A DNA stretch of 64,000 nucleotides. It comes from Beta vulgaris subsp. vulgaris (Eukaryota > Streptophyta > Magnoliopsida > Caryophyllales > Amaranthaceae). Below, piece after piece: positions 12,225 to 24,267 of the stretch (position 1 is its first letter; every line of letters starts with the position of its first letter). The notes under the pieces are model-generated. The model was not told the origin of the DNA. It made no database searches and saw only the letters and a list, made by a program, of their open reading frames with translations. The stretch is from contig NC_079202.1 of the NCBI RefSeq assembly GCF_026745355.1, positions 5,845,629-5,909,628 of the forward strand. The letters are read 5' to 3'. Made by a program: the position numbers and the translations under genes.

Positions 12225-15200
12225 GATTCTGTAACTAATGCATGGATAGTTGATTCAGGAGCCACAGACCACATGTGTGGTAATTTCGATGCTATGATTG
12301 ACCCTGTGCCTAGCTACAATGAACCTAACATTAACCTACCCACTGGCCAAACCTCTACTATAACCCACTCTGGAAGAATCAAACTTGAAAATGGCTTGTA
12401 TCTCAACGATGTTCTTCATGTTCCCTCCTTTAAACATAACCTTATTTCTGTTAAAAAACTGAACCAAGATGCTAACTGCAAAGTTACTTTTCACTCGAAT
12501 TTCTGTATAATCCAAGATGCGTGCACTAATGTTGTGAAAGGCATAGGCACCACTGTGAATGGGTTGTATTACCTGTACAATGAACCTCTCTCAAAAACCC
12601 TTGCTCAACTCCAAAATACAAACGACCCTATGTTATTTCTAGGAACACTACAAGAGGGGGGGGTGAATTGTAGGTGTAGAAATAAACGTAACTTTTTGCG
12701 GAAATTAAAACTTAAACGAAAAAACAAGCTAGAGGAACACAAGGGATTTTTACGAGGAAAAACTTCTTGGGCCCAACAAGAAGAAACAACCTCGACCACT
12801 AGGGATTTTAAACTCAACTCTTTCACTAATTAGGCCAAACAACTTTGTTACAACCTAATTCTAACTCGAGCCACACCTTGAGTTCCTAAACTCAAGTTCC
12901 TGAGCCACTGTTCCCTTAACAGCAGTTCCTCTCAACTTCACTCGAAGTTTTCTCACTCATACAAGCTTCACTCAAAGCCTTTCTCTTATAGAACTTCACT
13001 CAAAGTTCCCTTACCCAAAAACCAAAATACAATTGATCGAAATAAGCTTAGTGGAATTAGAGTAAGAAAGCAAAGAACAAATGGCTATTATGAGAGAATG
13101 AAGGCACTGACACTTAATTAGTTAAACTCACTTAATTACTTAGTCAGACACATTTGGAACTTATCTAGACTTCAATATTTATAGTGATAATCACAAAGAA
13201 CGTGGGATTAAAACTTGATTACATGTTAAGTCCATTAACCCATGATGTTCCTTCCCTAAGGAACACGTTTCACATCATGCCCATGATCCCATGATCTCAA
13301 TATGAACGTGGATAATTTTAGCCACTACTCCTAAGTAATAGGAGTTCCTTGAGCTTTATCCGAAAATCAGTTTTATAAAAACAGTTTTTATCTTTAAAAC
13401 TGAATTTTTAATCTTTAAGAACAAAATATCTTTTAAACAAATTCTTTTATATCGGATATTTATTTTCTTATCTTTCGAAAAACAAAATCTTTTTCTTAAA
13501 GATTTTCTTTTTAAAACTGATTTTTCATTTGAAATTAGATAAAACTAATTTCCTATAATTTAGGCATGACTTACTCAATTCACAATTGTTTGTTATACTT
13601 TTGCACGCCTAAGTCTAGTTCCTTTTATTAACTAAGTTCCTTTAACATATTCGTTTAGTGCCACTTAGTTTGTTCCTTAGAAAGGAACAAACTCTCATTC
13701 TCAAATAAACTGTCACTGTTCCTTACCATCCTTACTTTGTTCCTTTACACTGGAACTAGAAAATAAAACGCCTAGCTTTATTCTTCTTGATCCAATGCTT
13801 GCTCCAGTATCAACTTATAGAAACTTCTTTACTTAGCCTTTGAAATCATCTCTTGATTTCTTCCTTGACTTCGTATTCTCCCAGTTCCTTTCATTAATAC
13901 CTTAAACATCATACACTCATAGAAACTCATTAGTTCACTACTTAGTTTGCATCTTTGTTTCTTTGTCATCATCAAAACTAGGGTTCAACACCCTAAAACA
14001 CAATCCATCCACAAGAAGGCCATGACAGCTGAAACTACCCATACAACTATTCCTAACACCATAACCCAAGTTCCCCCCATCACTACTGCCACCTTATGGC
14101 ATCAAAGACTTGGTCATGCCCCTTTCTCCAAAATTGAAAAAATTGCAGCCATCAACCTGAAAAAATAACCTTCTACTAAAGTATGCTTGACCTGCCCTCT
14201 TGCCAAATTCACTAAACAACCATACTCCTTAAGCAACTCCAGAGCCCAGCAGCCCTTTGACATCATCCACATTGACACTTGGGAACCTTACAAAGTTCCC
14301 ACACGTGCTGGATATAGATACTTTCTAACTATAGTGGATGACTATGGTAGACTCACCTGGGTTCATTTGCTTAAATATAAGTCTGATGCCTTTGATGCCA
14401 TAGAACTCTTTGTTAACATGGCTGCAACTCAATTTGACAATAGAGTAAAAACATTGAGATCAGACAATGCACTAGAATTTGATGATAAAAAGTGCAAACC
14501 ATTTTTTGGCAAGCTGGGAGTCACTCACCAAACCACATGTGTTGATAGGCCCCAGCAGAATGGCAGGGCTGAGAGAAAGCATAGAAATGTGCTTGAAATG
14601 GCCAGGGCACTCAGGTTCCAAGCAGGCTTGCCCCTTCACTTTTGGGGGGAGTGTGTACTCACTGCTGTACATATCACCAATAGGTTGCCTTCTACTGTTC
14701 TACATGATCTAACTCCCTATGAACTTCTCTATAACTCTCAGCCCAAATACACACACCTTAAAGCTTTTGGTTGCCTTACCATTGCTACCAACCCTACTAT
14801 TGTCAAAGACAAATTTCAACCTAGAGGCATCCCATGTGTCTTCCTAGGATACCCTACTCATCAAAAAGGTTACAAGCTCCTGAACCTTCTCACAAACAGA
14901 ATGTTTGTCTCCAGAGATGTGAACTTCCATGAAAATATCTTCCCATACCACATTTTAAACTCTATCCCCTCCCAACCTCCCTATGAACCTCCTACAACAC
15001 ATCCACCATCCACTTCTTGGGCAGATGATATCTCAGACATTGAGCTTCCTTCAAACCAACCCCCACCTCCTACTTCTCCCCCTTATGTGAGACAGTCTAC
15101 AAGACTCCAGAAACCCCCCACATGGCACTCTGATTACCATGTTTCCACAACCATCTCCTCCAATTCTACTGACCCTATTCACAAAACAGCTCTCACAGCT

Positions 15201-16810
15201 ATATCTCCACAATTCTCATGCTTCATGACACAGTTCACTCAACAACCTGACCCTACTCTCTTTAAAGAAGCTGTCAAGCATACCACCTTGTTACATGCCA
15301 TGGATGAAGAACTGGAGGCTTTAGAAGCTAATCACACTTGAGAAATTATTGACCTTCCTGAAGGTAAACAACTTGTTAGCTGCAAATGGTTGTACAAAAC
15401 CAAGTGCAATCAAGATGGTTCTATTGAACGAGCAAAAGACAGACTAGTTGTCTTGGGTCACAGACAAAAGTATGGTGTTGACTACTTGTAGACATTTGCT
15501 CTAGTTACAAAACTAGCCACTGTAAGATCCCTATTAGCTGTTGCAGCTATGAAGGGGTGGCATGTCCATCAAATGGACGTTAAAAATGCCTTCCTTCATG
15601 GGGACTTACAAGATACTGTCTATATGAAACTGCCACCTGGCTACAACAAGCATGGTTTCAGATTCTCTTCTGACTATGATCCTACTCAGCACTCTAAACC
15701 CTCTACCAAAGTTTGCAAACTCCTGAAATACTTGTATGGCCTAAAACAGACTCCAAGGCAATAATTTGCCAAACTAAGCTCCACTCTCATTCAACATCAA
15801 TTCCTTAAGTCAAAAACTGATTACTCTCTTTTTACTAAGCACACTCACCTTGGGTTTGTTGCTATCCTCATTTATGTTGATGATTTAATAATCACTAGTG
15901 ACAGCTTGCCAACTCTTACAGCAACCAAACATGTCATCTCCTCTCAATTCCACATGAAAGACATGGGTAATCTCAGATACTTCTTGGGCATTGAAGCTGA
16001 CGGAACATCCCAAGGTATATTTCTTTCACAGAGAAAATACATTCAGGACCTACTTTCTTACTATGGTATGACTGGGTGTAAACCTCTCAGACTCCCTATG
16101 GACACTCATGTCAAGCTTACTCTCTCTGCTGGCACCCCTTACCTGACCCTGAACCTTATCAAAGGTTAGTTGGCAAACTCATTTATCTCACCCTCACCAG
16201 GCCAGACATAGCCTACACTGTCCATATACTTAGCCAATTCATGCACCAACCCACTTCTGTTCATTTCCAAGCAGCAAAAAGGGTCTTGAGATACCTCTCT
16301 CACTCTCCTCACCAGGGCATCCTATTGGCTTCTCACTTCAGTGCTCAGCTCAAGGCCTTCTGTGATAGTGATTGGGCAGGCTGCCGCAACACTAAGAGAT
16401 CTACCTCAGGCTTTTGCATCCTCCTAGGTGACTCTCCCATTTCCTGGAAAGCCAAAAGACAAATAATGGTTGCCAGGTCCACTGCTGAGGCAGAATACAG
16501 GTCCATGGCCCTCACTATTTGTGAAGTGATGTGGCTCAAACAGCTTCTCAAAGACCTTGGCCTCAAGTCCCTTGGTTCCACTCCTCTCTCAGCCAACCCT
16601 GTCCAGCATGAAAAAACCAAGCATGTGGAGATAGACTGTCACTTCATCAGAGATCAAACCCAACAGGGAGTAATTTCTCCTACACATGTCCCTTCTAACA
16701 TGCAGCTTGCTGACATATTCACCAAGATTCTTCGTACTCACCAGCATCAACTAATCCTATCCAAGCTGGGAGTTAAGTCTTCACACCACTCTCAGCTTAA
16801 GGGGGAGTGA
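12213..16810 (+). pseudogene. Copia pol (protease, integrase, reverse transcriptase, RNase H), broken
   Basis: Protease: WIVDSGATDHMCG near 12240. Integrase: WHQRLGHAPFSK (14098), then catalytic residues in IDTWEPY, RSDNALEF and QQNGRAERKHRN (14270-14590). [19 protein letters not shown] (15558) and LIYVDDLII (15870). RNase [21 protein letters not shown] (16355) and [12 protein letters not shown] (16620). In-frame stops occur at about 14167, 15339, 15489 and 15762. The frame changes near 16165. A 1338-bp insertion (12649-13986) splits the protease-integrase linker. Confidence 0.9.
12649..13986. mobile_element. Unclassified 1.34-kb insertion inside the copia pol gene
   Basis: The copia protein text stops at about 12643 and resumes at about 13990. 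AACAC flanks the insert on both sides (12644-12648 and 13987-13991). The insert begins TACAAGAGGGGGGGTGAATT and ends CAAAACTAGGGTTC. It contains repeated TTCACTCAAAGTT and GTTCCT motifs and no convincing gene. No terminal inverted repeat or LTR pair was seen. An alternative reading places the left end one CACTA-like motif earlier (CACTACAAGAGG). Confidence 0.6.
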
Positions 16811-17130
16811 AGAGAATGATACATCAGCAACAACAGCCCAGGCCTAGTACATGTGTTAGCCCATGTTTCTTTTAAATTGCTGCTTTACTTACATCTAGAA
16901 GAATGTATAGGTGTATTGTGATGTCACTTATATGAGGTCACTTCTGTCCTTTATGGCTGTTATTTTGTCTCTTCCTAGGTGGTTTCCTAGCACTTTCCTA
17001 AGGCAGGCTAAATATATATAACTGCTATCTTTGTACTGAAAAAAAACAAGATGAATGAATGAATGAAAATCATCTCTAATCTGAGCAGATGAATATTCCT
17101 CACTGTTATTCACCCTTTTTACAATCTATA
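16808..17130 (+). repeat. 3' LTR of the copia element
   Basis: It is nearly identical to 10715-11036. Differences seen include CAGCAACAACAGCCCAGGCCT versus CAGCAGCAGCAGCCCAGACCC and one base in the TATA-like stretch. It is followed by ACTAACACAAC, which resumes LINE ORF1 sequence. Confidence 0.9.
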
Positions 17131-17710
17131 ACTAACACAACAAATTTCCAAAAGAAAATATCATCCTCAATTTTAATCATAATCGCAGTAGCAATTCTAT
17201 CATTCGAGACATTATGCACATTAGGATCATTCACAATCACATTCACATTCAGATCAATAGTGTTCTTGATCGCAGATTAACAACATTCGAATTCATACAA
17301 TTCACGTCAGATTTTGAAATTGATTGAAAGTGTGAACTTACAGGTTTTCCAGCCGGAACACCATTAATCCAGGCCTTAAAAACATCACGGACCTGATATT
17401 GATGTTACAAATCCCTCAGAGAGGATTGAGGAGCGATAATTTGATTTCGAAGAAAATCGGGTCATCTGGGTCTTCAGAATCCATGGATTCAATCTCCTCA
17501 AGGTCTGCTTGAGCTATAGCTTCCGCTAACTTGTCATTCTTACTAGCATTATGCGAGTTTAATTTTGTAGATTGATGAGTTTTCCTACCATAAGTTGATG
17601 GGAGAGGATGTTTTCGAGGTCTTGTCATGGCTGCAAAAGAGGGTTCAAACTCTTCTTGCGCCCTCCCAAACTTTCTCTCTCAAGAACTTATTAATCTCAA
17701 ATTTATTGTC

Positions 17711-17930
17711 AATTTTTGCCTTTGAAGCTCAATTCAGTTAATTTCCTTTTCTTTCCACGTTTGGCCACATCTTAGGTCATATATAATTCCAATAAGTACA
17801 TATGTAAGTATTAAAGTAACCTAAATTCAACTCACATGCTATAAACCCATTTTGGGTAAATGATTGTCATTTTCTGCCAATTTTAGCTTTTGAAGCTCGA
17901 TTTCCTTAATTTCTTACATTATATTTTTTG
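17711..17930 (+). repeat. Continuation of the ~170-bp tandem repeat to the right of the LINE
   Basis: TTTTTGCCTTTGAAGCTCAA (17713) and TTTGAAGCTCGATTTCC (17890) with GGTAAATGATTG between them match the array at 5265-6261. This confirms that the LINE split a single array. Confidence 0.9.
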
Positions 17931-18001
17931 CTCAATCTCTTTAAAGTTAACCAAATTCTTAATCAAACAAATTGATCTTATATGTGTTTCATTATGTTTA
18001 A

Positions 18002-18119
18002 GGTATTCCTTGATGACAAACAAAGGGAGAGTTCATTCACCACAACCGAGATAAACGAGGTTCAGAATTTACTAGCATGCTATCTTATAGAAGTTTGCAT
18101 GTGCATATGATGCCGCGGC
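18002..18119 (+). pseudogene. Possible second exon remnant of the transposase-like gene
   Basis: After TTTAAG the frame reads VFLDDKQRESSFTTTEINEV and continues to a stop at about 18111. It may follow on from 5048-5260 after the repeat array and inserted LINE. Support is limited to coding-like composition, an acceptor-like TTTAAG and position. The family is not certain. Confidence 0.25.
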
Positions 18120-18225
18120 TTTGAGTTTATTTGTTCTTATTCTGTTGCTAGCTAGTTATTTAGGTACTATATAATTGATGTTTATTTTGGATTTTAGTAC
18201 TTATTATAACTTCATTTGTCGTATA

Positions 18226-18268
18226 TTCTCCATGTATATATATACATATATATACATATATTCTCAAA

Positions 18269-18317
<49 letters not shown>

Positions 18318-18321
18318 CACA

Positions 18322-18402
<81 letters not shown>

Positions 18403-18418
18403 GTATATATACATATAA

Positions 18419-18466
<48 letters not shown>

Positions 18467-18475
18467 GTATATGTT
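18226..18475. repeat. Compound (TA)n/(AC)n microsatellite
   Basis: (TA)-rich tracts flank a pure (AC) run at 18331-18370 (20 repeats). Open frames on both strands here encode only Tyr-Ile or Val-Cys runs and are not genes. Confidence 0.97.
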
Positions 18476-18888
18476 TAGGTACTTGAACATTTCCCAACTG
18501 TTTCGGTCCATTTACAGTGATTGCTTCTATGAACATAGTAGCTAAATAATCCCAACATGTCAGATAAGGAAGATATATATTGTATAATTGTTCGATTTTC
18601 CGCAATTTTTTCCATATCCCTGTGTAAATATCCCACTATTGGTTCACAGTCAATAACATCTTCAGCGTCTAAAGTAACGATGAGGAGAACGCGCGCCATG
18701 CATTGATGGATGGTGAGGGCCCATATTGACTATCATGATCGAGGTCTAATATGGAAGTTGGTACAAACATAGATTTTTTCCTGATTCATTCTTTACACGA
18801 ATTCATTTTTCCATGAATTGCTGAAAACAAAAAGAAGTTCATCAAAATTCAAGATCTAATCAATCAAATAATGTATTCATATATAAAT

Positions 18889-18892
<4 letters not shown>

Positions 18893-18961
<69 letters not shown>
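18893..18961. repeat. (AC)n microsatellite
   Basis: A pure run of about 34 AC units. It lies 420 bp beyond the compound microsatellite. The DNA from 18962 to 19321 shows no gene. Confidence 0.97.
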
Positions 18962-18963
<2 letters not shown>

Positions 18964-19419
18964 CTTACAACATTTTGCCGCCAAAAAAAAACTTAATCCG
19001 TTTTTGAAAAAAACTGGATCGGTTAATGATTAACTGATCTTGATTAGGCCGGATTAGTTAATCATTTTTCGTCGTTGCTAGGCCACCCTATCCGGACCAA
19101 AATCGGGGCGGTAAGTCTGATTTTGACCGGATCGGATGAGTTTTTTTTCCACTAGCGCCTATTTCGAATCTCTTGAAACCTCATACTAGAATTATATTGA
19201 TGAACACAATTTTTATCCTTCCACCTCTATGCACAATATCAACGTCATTTTGAGATAGTTCACCATTCCAATAAAGGTATAAAGGATATTTAGGATGTTT
19301 CATATTCTACATACACAAAGCACAATGTTCGAGGCGTGCCGTTTTTGAGAGACTAGGGTTTTTTCATCCATGGTGAACCAGGAATTGTGTAAGGTTAAGC
19401 TACTGATTTCTAGCTTATC

Positions 19420-20742
19420 ATGGGTTGAAAGAAGAAAGTTCAGACGCGTAATCCTCCTATAACGCGCCAATCTCAACTTTTAAATGGAAAGCAAAGGTCT
19501 TTTATGGTAGAAAAAGATGTCACTGAAAGTCCGCAAACTCCATTACAAGGAGCTGATGTAGATGCAATGAAACAAGTCTTTGAACAACAACGAGTAGCTC
19601 AACGACAAAAGGAGATGGTTATGAAGGTAAATACAACAATGACGCCAGTTGTCTCATCTCCGGTTGACGAAGTTGAGGTTATCCAGGAGGGCGATAAATA
19701 GGAACAACATGCTGATCCTCCAGTGAAAACATGGCCTTCAATTGCTGCAGGGAAGAAACTCACAGCTAAAGGTAAGTCTCTAAAGTTTGTATCCCCTAGC
19801 ATTCATAATGGGCACTCTGTTGCTAAAATTGATAAGGCTGAAGTTGAAAAATTGTCGGATGTGTGGGCAAATGCTATAGTGTTGTATGTTGTTAGTCAAA
19901 CACCATACATAGGTGCTATTATAAGGTTTATTAACATGGAATGAAATCATGTTGGTAAGCCTAAGGTCTTCCTTCATGAAGATGGATATTTTTTGATAAA
20001 ATTTGAGTCCATAGAAGACAGGAATGAGATTATGTATGCTGGTCCATATTCATATAATAATAGGCCTATGATAGTGAAAGCTTGGACACCTAAGTTTAAC
20101 TTCCATGAAGAAATAATGAGAGTAGTGCCACTGTGGGTCAGATTTCCTAATTTGCCATAGAACTGTCGGGGGCCAGAGACACTGAGCAACGCAGGCAGTA
20201 TGATTGGAGTCCCTCTGTTTGCTGATGAATGTACAACTAGGCAAATGAGAGTTTCATTTACTAGACTCCTTATTGAAGTTGATGTTACCAAGGAGCTTCC
20301 TAAGAGTATCCATATTGAAGATTATGCTGATAATTACTCAGGCAGTACATCATGACTGGATTCCCCCTTTTTGTAAAAATGTCATAATGTTGGCCATGAT
20401 TGTGCTAAGAAAAGTCCTAAGCAACCAGCTAGGAATGAACCAATGAAGGTTACTCAGAAATGGGTGCCTAAACAGCCTGCAACTCTTGTTCCAGCAAAAG
20501 AGTTTGTTGCTGAAATTAGTACAGAACAACCTCCACAACAACAAGTAGTTACTGAAGTGGCAAATATGCAGCAAGTAGAGAATGTCAATAGCTCTCAACA
20601 AGTGAGAGTGGGGGATATTGGATGGTCAGTGGTTCCCAATAAGAAAGGCAAAGAAAAACAACCAGTTGTTAGTGTCCTAGGAACTATGGTGCATACTGTG
20701 GATGAAGGAGGATCTAGCTCCTTCCACATCACTCCAACATGA
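19420..20742 (+). pseudogene. LINE ORF1 (DUF4283-like, zinc knuckle)
   Basis: ATG at 19420 opens MG-stop-KKKVQTRNPP, so codon 3 is a stop (TGA where the frame suggests TGG). The same frame continues through VEKDVTESPQTPLQG and ETWPSIAAGKKLTAKG-like text. A DUF4283 region follows at about 19830-20330 (GYFLIKFESIEDRNEIMYAG, PLWVRFPNLP). A knuckle-like CHNVGHDCAKK lies near 20378-20410, then a Gln-rich tail. Further stops are at about 19699, 19942, 20158 and 20353. The protein would bind LINE RNA. Its stop TGA (20740-20742) overlaps the ORF2 ATG. Confidence 0.8.
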
Positions 20743-23700
20743 TTGTCAGTGGTTGGAATGTGAAAGGGTTGAATATCCCCTCAACCATAGTAGAAGTTAA
20801 GAAGTTCTTAAGTCATAATAAAGTGAGTCTATGTGGTTTATTAGAAATAAAAGTGCAACTTAACAATAAAGATAGAATTAAAAAGAATTTTAGAGGGAGT
20901 TGGTTTTGGGATGACAATTATGACTACTCTAATAGGGGTAGAATTTGGGTGTGTTGGAATTCTGATTGTGTGGCTTGGCAAACTATTGAGAAGGCTGATA
21001 AATTTATACATGGTGAGCTAACTAACAAGTCTAATGGTAGTGTTCTGCTCATTACCTTAGTCTATGGGCTTCATTCAGTGGAAACTCGAAAATCTTTATG
21101 GGTGAATTTGGTTAGACTTAATCAAACAATCACAATTGAATGGTGTGTTCTTGGTGATTTTAATGCAGTGCTCAATGAGGAGGATAGGTTTCAAGGTACT
21201 AATGATTTTTCTAAGCTAAGGAGCAATGGGCATTTCTATTCCTTGACTAATAAAAGTCAGGGTGATGCAAGGGTGATGAATAGAATTGACAGATGTTTAG
21301 TTAATTCTCACTAGTTGGTTACTTATGCGGGGGTCACTGTGAATGATCATAATCCTGGTATTTCAGATCATTGTCCTCTTCTCTTGAAATGCTCTCCCTC
21401 TATCACTTTGAGAGGAAGACCATTTAAATTCTTCAATTATATGGCAGATCATGATGATTTTGAACAAATTATTGTTGACTCTTGGATTGATGGTAATGGA
21501 AGAAAGGCTATATAGCAGATCTAGGACAACTTAAAAACCATCAAAGGGAAGCTTAAAGGAATTCAAAAGCGGTTGCTAACCTAAAGACTACAATTGCTCA
21601 AATTAGAGAGAAATTGGATGTCATTCAGACCAGCATTGCTACTAACAGAACTGAAGATCTTTGTGCGCAAGAAGCTGAATGTGTAAGCCAGTTGAATAAG
21701 TTCTTGGTCATTGAGAAAGTGCTTACAGGCAAAAATCTAGAATTCAATGGCTCAATCTTGGTGACAGCTATAACCATTTTTTCTTTCAAGCTATGAAAGA
21801 TAGATATGCTAGGAACAATATGGATGTTCTTTATAATGATCAAGGGGTTAAGCTCACTACTGCCATTGACATTCAAGCAGAAGTTATGCATTTCTATACT
21901 GGTTTACTGGGGAATTCTGCTCAAAAACTCCCAGGGGTTGACATTGCTCTTGTAAGAGCAGGGGCTCAAGTTCAGCATGCTGATGTTCATCACCTAATAC
22001 AATCAATTACTCATGATGAGATTGACTTGACTCTTCAAAACATTGATGATCTTAAAGCCCCATGGATTGATGGGTTTAACAGCTTTTTCTTCAAGAGAAG
22101 CTGGCATGTAGTCAAGTGGAAGGTATATGAGGCTATTTAGGAGTTTTTTAAAGAAGGTATTTTACCTTCTCCTGTTAACTGCACTTTGGTAACTTTAATA
22201 CCAAAAATTGCTCACCCTAACTCTATTAAAGATTTTAGACCAATTGCTTGTTGCTCTGTGCTGTATAAGCTAATTGCTAAAATCTTAACTATGAGATTGC
22301 AGACAGTGGTTGGCACTATAGTGGATTTAGCTCAAGCTGGGTTTATACCTAATAGAACTATCTCTGACAACATCTTTTTAGCTACTGAGTTAATTAAGGG
22401 CGGCTATTCCACTAAGCATATTAGTCCTAGATGCATGATTAAAATAGACTTAAGGAAAGCCTATGACTCAGTTAAGTGGCCTTTTCTTCAAGTTATGCTA
22501 GCTGAACTTGGTTTTCCCCCCAAATTTGTGAATTGGATTATGCTTTGTGTTACCATTGTTACTTAATCAGTGCTTATTAATGGAGGTCCTACTCCACCTT
22601 TCAAAGCTCAGAAGGGCCTTAGACAGGGAGACCCTCTCTCTCCTTTTCTTTTTGCCATTTATATGAAGTATCTGTCTAGATGCTTGGGGCAGTTAAAAGC
22701 AATACCTGACTTCAAATTTCACCCTAGATGTGAAAAAGTGGGTGTTACTCACCTTATGTTTGCAGATGATCTTTTGATGTTTGCTAGAGCTAATGAAAGT
22801 TCTATTCATCTCATTTATGGTGCCTTTCAAAAGTTCTCAAAAGCTTCAGGGCTGGAAGCAATTTTAGATAAGACCAATGTCTATTTTGCTAGGGTTCATC
22901 CTGATGACATATGCACTCTACAATAATGCTTGCACATGCCTACTGATATACTTCCCTTCAAATACTTGGGAGTCCCTTTGGCTTCCAGGAAATTATTCTA
23001 CAATAAGTGCAAGCCCTTGCTAGCTAAAGTCACTGCTAGAGTTAAAAGTTGGACTGCCAAGAAGCTCTCCTATGCAGGTAGAGCTCAACTAGTTAGCACT
23101 GTATTTCAGAGCATACAACTCTACTGGTGTCAAATATTCATACTCCCTAAGAAACTCTTAAGGGAGATTCAGGCTATCTCCAGATATTATCTATGGACTG
23201 AGCTTGATACCATGTCTAGGAAAAATCCTATTGCCTGGGATACACTTTGCAGAAGAAAAGCTAGTGGAGGTCTTAAGTTTGAGGATCTCATTGTGTGGAA
23301 CAAGGCTGCAATAGCTAACCATTTTTGGGCTTTAGCTAATAAGCAAGATAGATTGTTGATCAGATGGATCCATGCTTACTATATCAAGCATAATCACGTG
23401 TGGCAGTGGTCTATACCTCAAAGACTCTCATGAGCAATGAAGAAGATATTAACAGCCAGAGAGATTGTCACTTATGTAAGCAGCCTACAATAGCATATCC
23501 ATAATAGTAAATTCTCAATTAAACATCTCTACTGACACTTGAAAGGTGATGCTCTAGTTGTTTCTTGGAGAAGAATTATTTGCAAAAGCAAAGTTAGTCC
23601 TAAAGCTTTTTTCATTACTTGGCTTAATTATGCTTCATGGGAGACTTACTACAAAGGATAGGTTGGCTCAATGAGGGATTGTTGAAAACCAAGATTGTGT

Positions 23701-24040
23701 GTTATGCACTAGCAATAAAGAAACCCAAGAGCATCATTTCTTTGCCTGCAATTATAGTAAAGAGGTTTGGAACCTTTGTCTGCAGTAAATTGGTGTTAAC
23801 AGACTTAGACATCAGACTACAGAGGTGGAGAAAGCTGCACATTTCAACAGGAAAACAAGAGCTACTGGCCAGCTCTATAACATGATGTTTGTGGAATGTG
23901 TATACCACATTTGGATTCAAAGAAACAGGAAGATATTTGATGATAAGATTATTCCAGCCTATCAATTGTTTAGGAACATAGTCTTTAGTGTTGCCTGTCG
24001 TTGTAATCACTTTCCCCATAAGAGACTGATATTAGGATAA
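20739..24040 (+). pseudogene. LINE ORF2 (endonuclease, reverse transcriptase, zf-RVT)
   Basis: It starts MIVSGWNVKGLN. Endonuclease marks are CVLGDFNAVL (about 21150), RIDRCLVN (21285) and SDHCPLLL (21365). RT marks are DFRPIACCSVLYKLIAKIL (22230), KIDLRKAYDSVKW (22440), KGLRQGDPLSPFLFAIYM (22612) and the catalytic MFADDLLMFA (22755). A C-terminal RT region (22930-23433) and a zf-RVT-like part (from 23637) follow. Stops at 21313, 21513, 22138, 22564 and 22924, with a frame change between endonuclease and RT, disable it. The catalytic FADD itself is intact. Confidence 0.88.
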
Positions 24041-24267
24041 CATTGTCAACTATGTTTATTATCTTGTGCCTCTGAGCCTGTTCAGAGAGGTAGAGAAGGG
24101 TTTCTTGTCTTAGTGGTTTTCTTCCGAAACCGTTCCTAGAAGGTGGGGGGAGTTAACCTTACTAGGCTTGATCCCTATTTTGAGTTAGGTTGTATTTTTA
24201 ATATCTTTTTTTGGTTATGAATAACAATTTTGAATTGCCAAAAAAAAAGAAAAATACAATGTTCAAG

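Larger units (their letters stand above)
10715..17130 (+). mobile_element. Ty1/copia LTR retrotransposon inserted in LINE ORF1
   Basis: Two LTRs (10715-11036 and 16808-17130) flank gag-pol remnants. The target duplication is ACTAC (10710-10714) versus ACTAA (17131-17135), one mismatch. The primer-binding site TGGTATCAGAGCC begins at 11037, directly after the 5' LTR, and the polypurine tract AAGGGGGAG lies just before 16808. Domain order is gag, protease, integrase, reverse transcriptase, RNase H, which is Ty1/copia. By eye the LTRs differ at about eight positions, so insertion is fairly young, yet the coding region has several stops and a further insertion. Confidence 0.95.
9861..17628 (-). 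pseudogene. LINE ORF1 (DUF4283-like nucleic-acid-binding protein), split by a copia element
   Basis: ATG at 17628 opens with MTRPRKHPLPSTYGRK, followed by an acidic region (EIESMDSEDPDDP). A stop falls before 17415, and the frame resumes towards ...FFWKFVV at 17131. The copia insertion follows, then from 10714 VYVLGANPPQNVMEGFVRRI, a typical DUF4283 core of plant LINE ORF1. Near 10220-10180 a zinc-knuckle remnant (CSIC...GHS...C) needs a frameshift to read. The C-terminus ends EPPEPNG-type at stop 9861. ORF1 proteins bind LINE RNA; this copy cannot be functional. Confidence 0.75.
6262..17710 (-). mobile_element. L1-type LINE (minus strand), interrupted by a copia element
   Basis: The LINE sits in the 170-bp repeat array. 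It is flanked by AATTTTGGCC (6252-6261) and AATTTTTGCC (17711-17720), a 10-bp target duplication with one mismatch. Without the copia insertion it is about 5.0 kb, a full-length size for plant L1. From its 5' end (right) it has an ~80-bp leader, ORF1 with a DUF4283-like domain and zinc-knuckle remnant, ORF2 with endonuclease, reverse transcriptase and zf-RVT remnants, and an A-rich 3' end (GGCAAAAATAAT read on the minus strand). Both ORFs are broken. Confidence 0.85.
19334..24255 (+). mobile_element. L1-type LINE, near full length
   Basis: ACAATGTTCGAG (19322-19333) and ACAATGTTCAAG (24256-24267) form a 12-bp target duplication with one mismatch. The element is 4922 bp, with an ~85-bp leader, ORF1 (19420-20742), ORF2 (20739-24040) and a 3' end TTGAATTGCC followed by an A-rich tail. 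Both ORFs carry stops, but the domain order is complete. Confidence 0.92.

Noticed and set aside
18160..18605. Overlapping open frames on both strands
   Set aside because: They are translations of (TA)n and (AC)n microsatellites (Tyr-Ile, Val-Cys and His-Thr runs).
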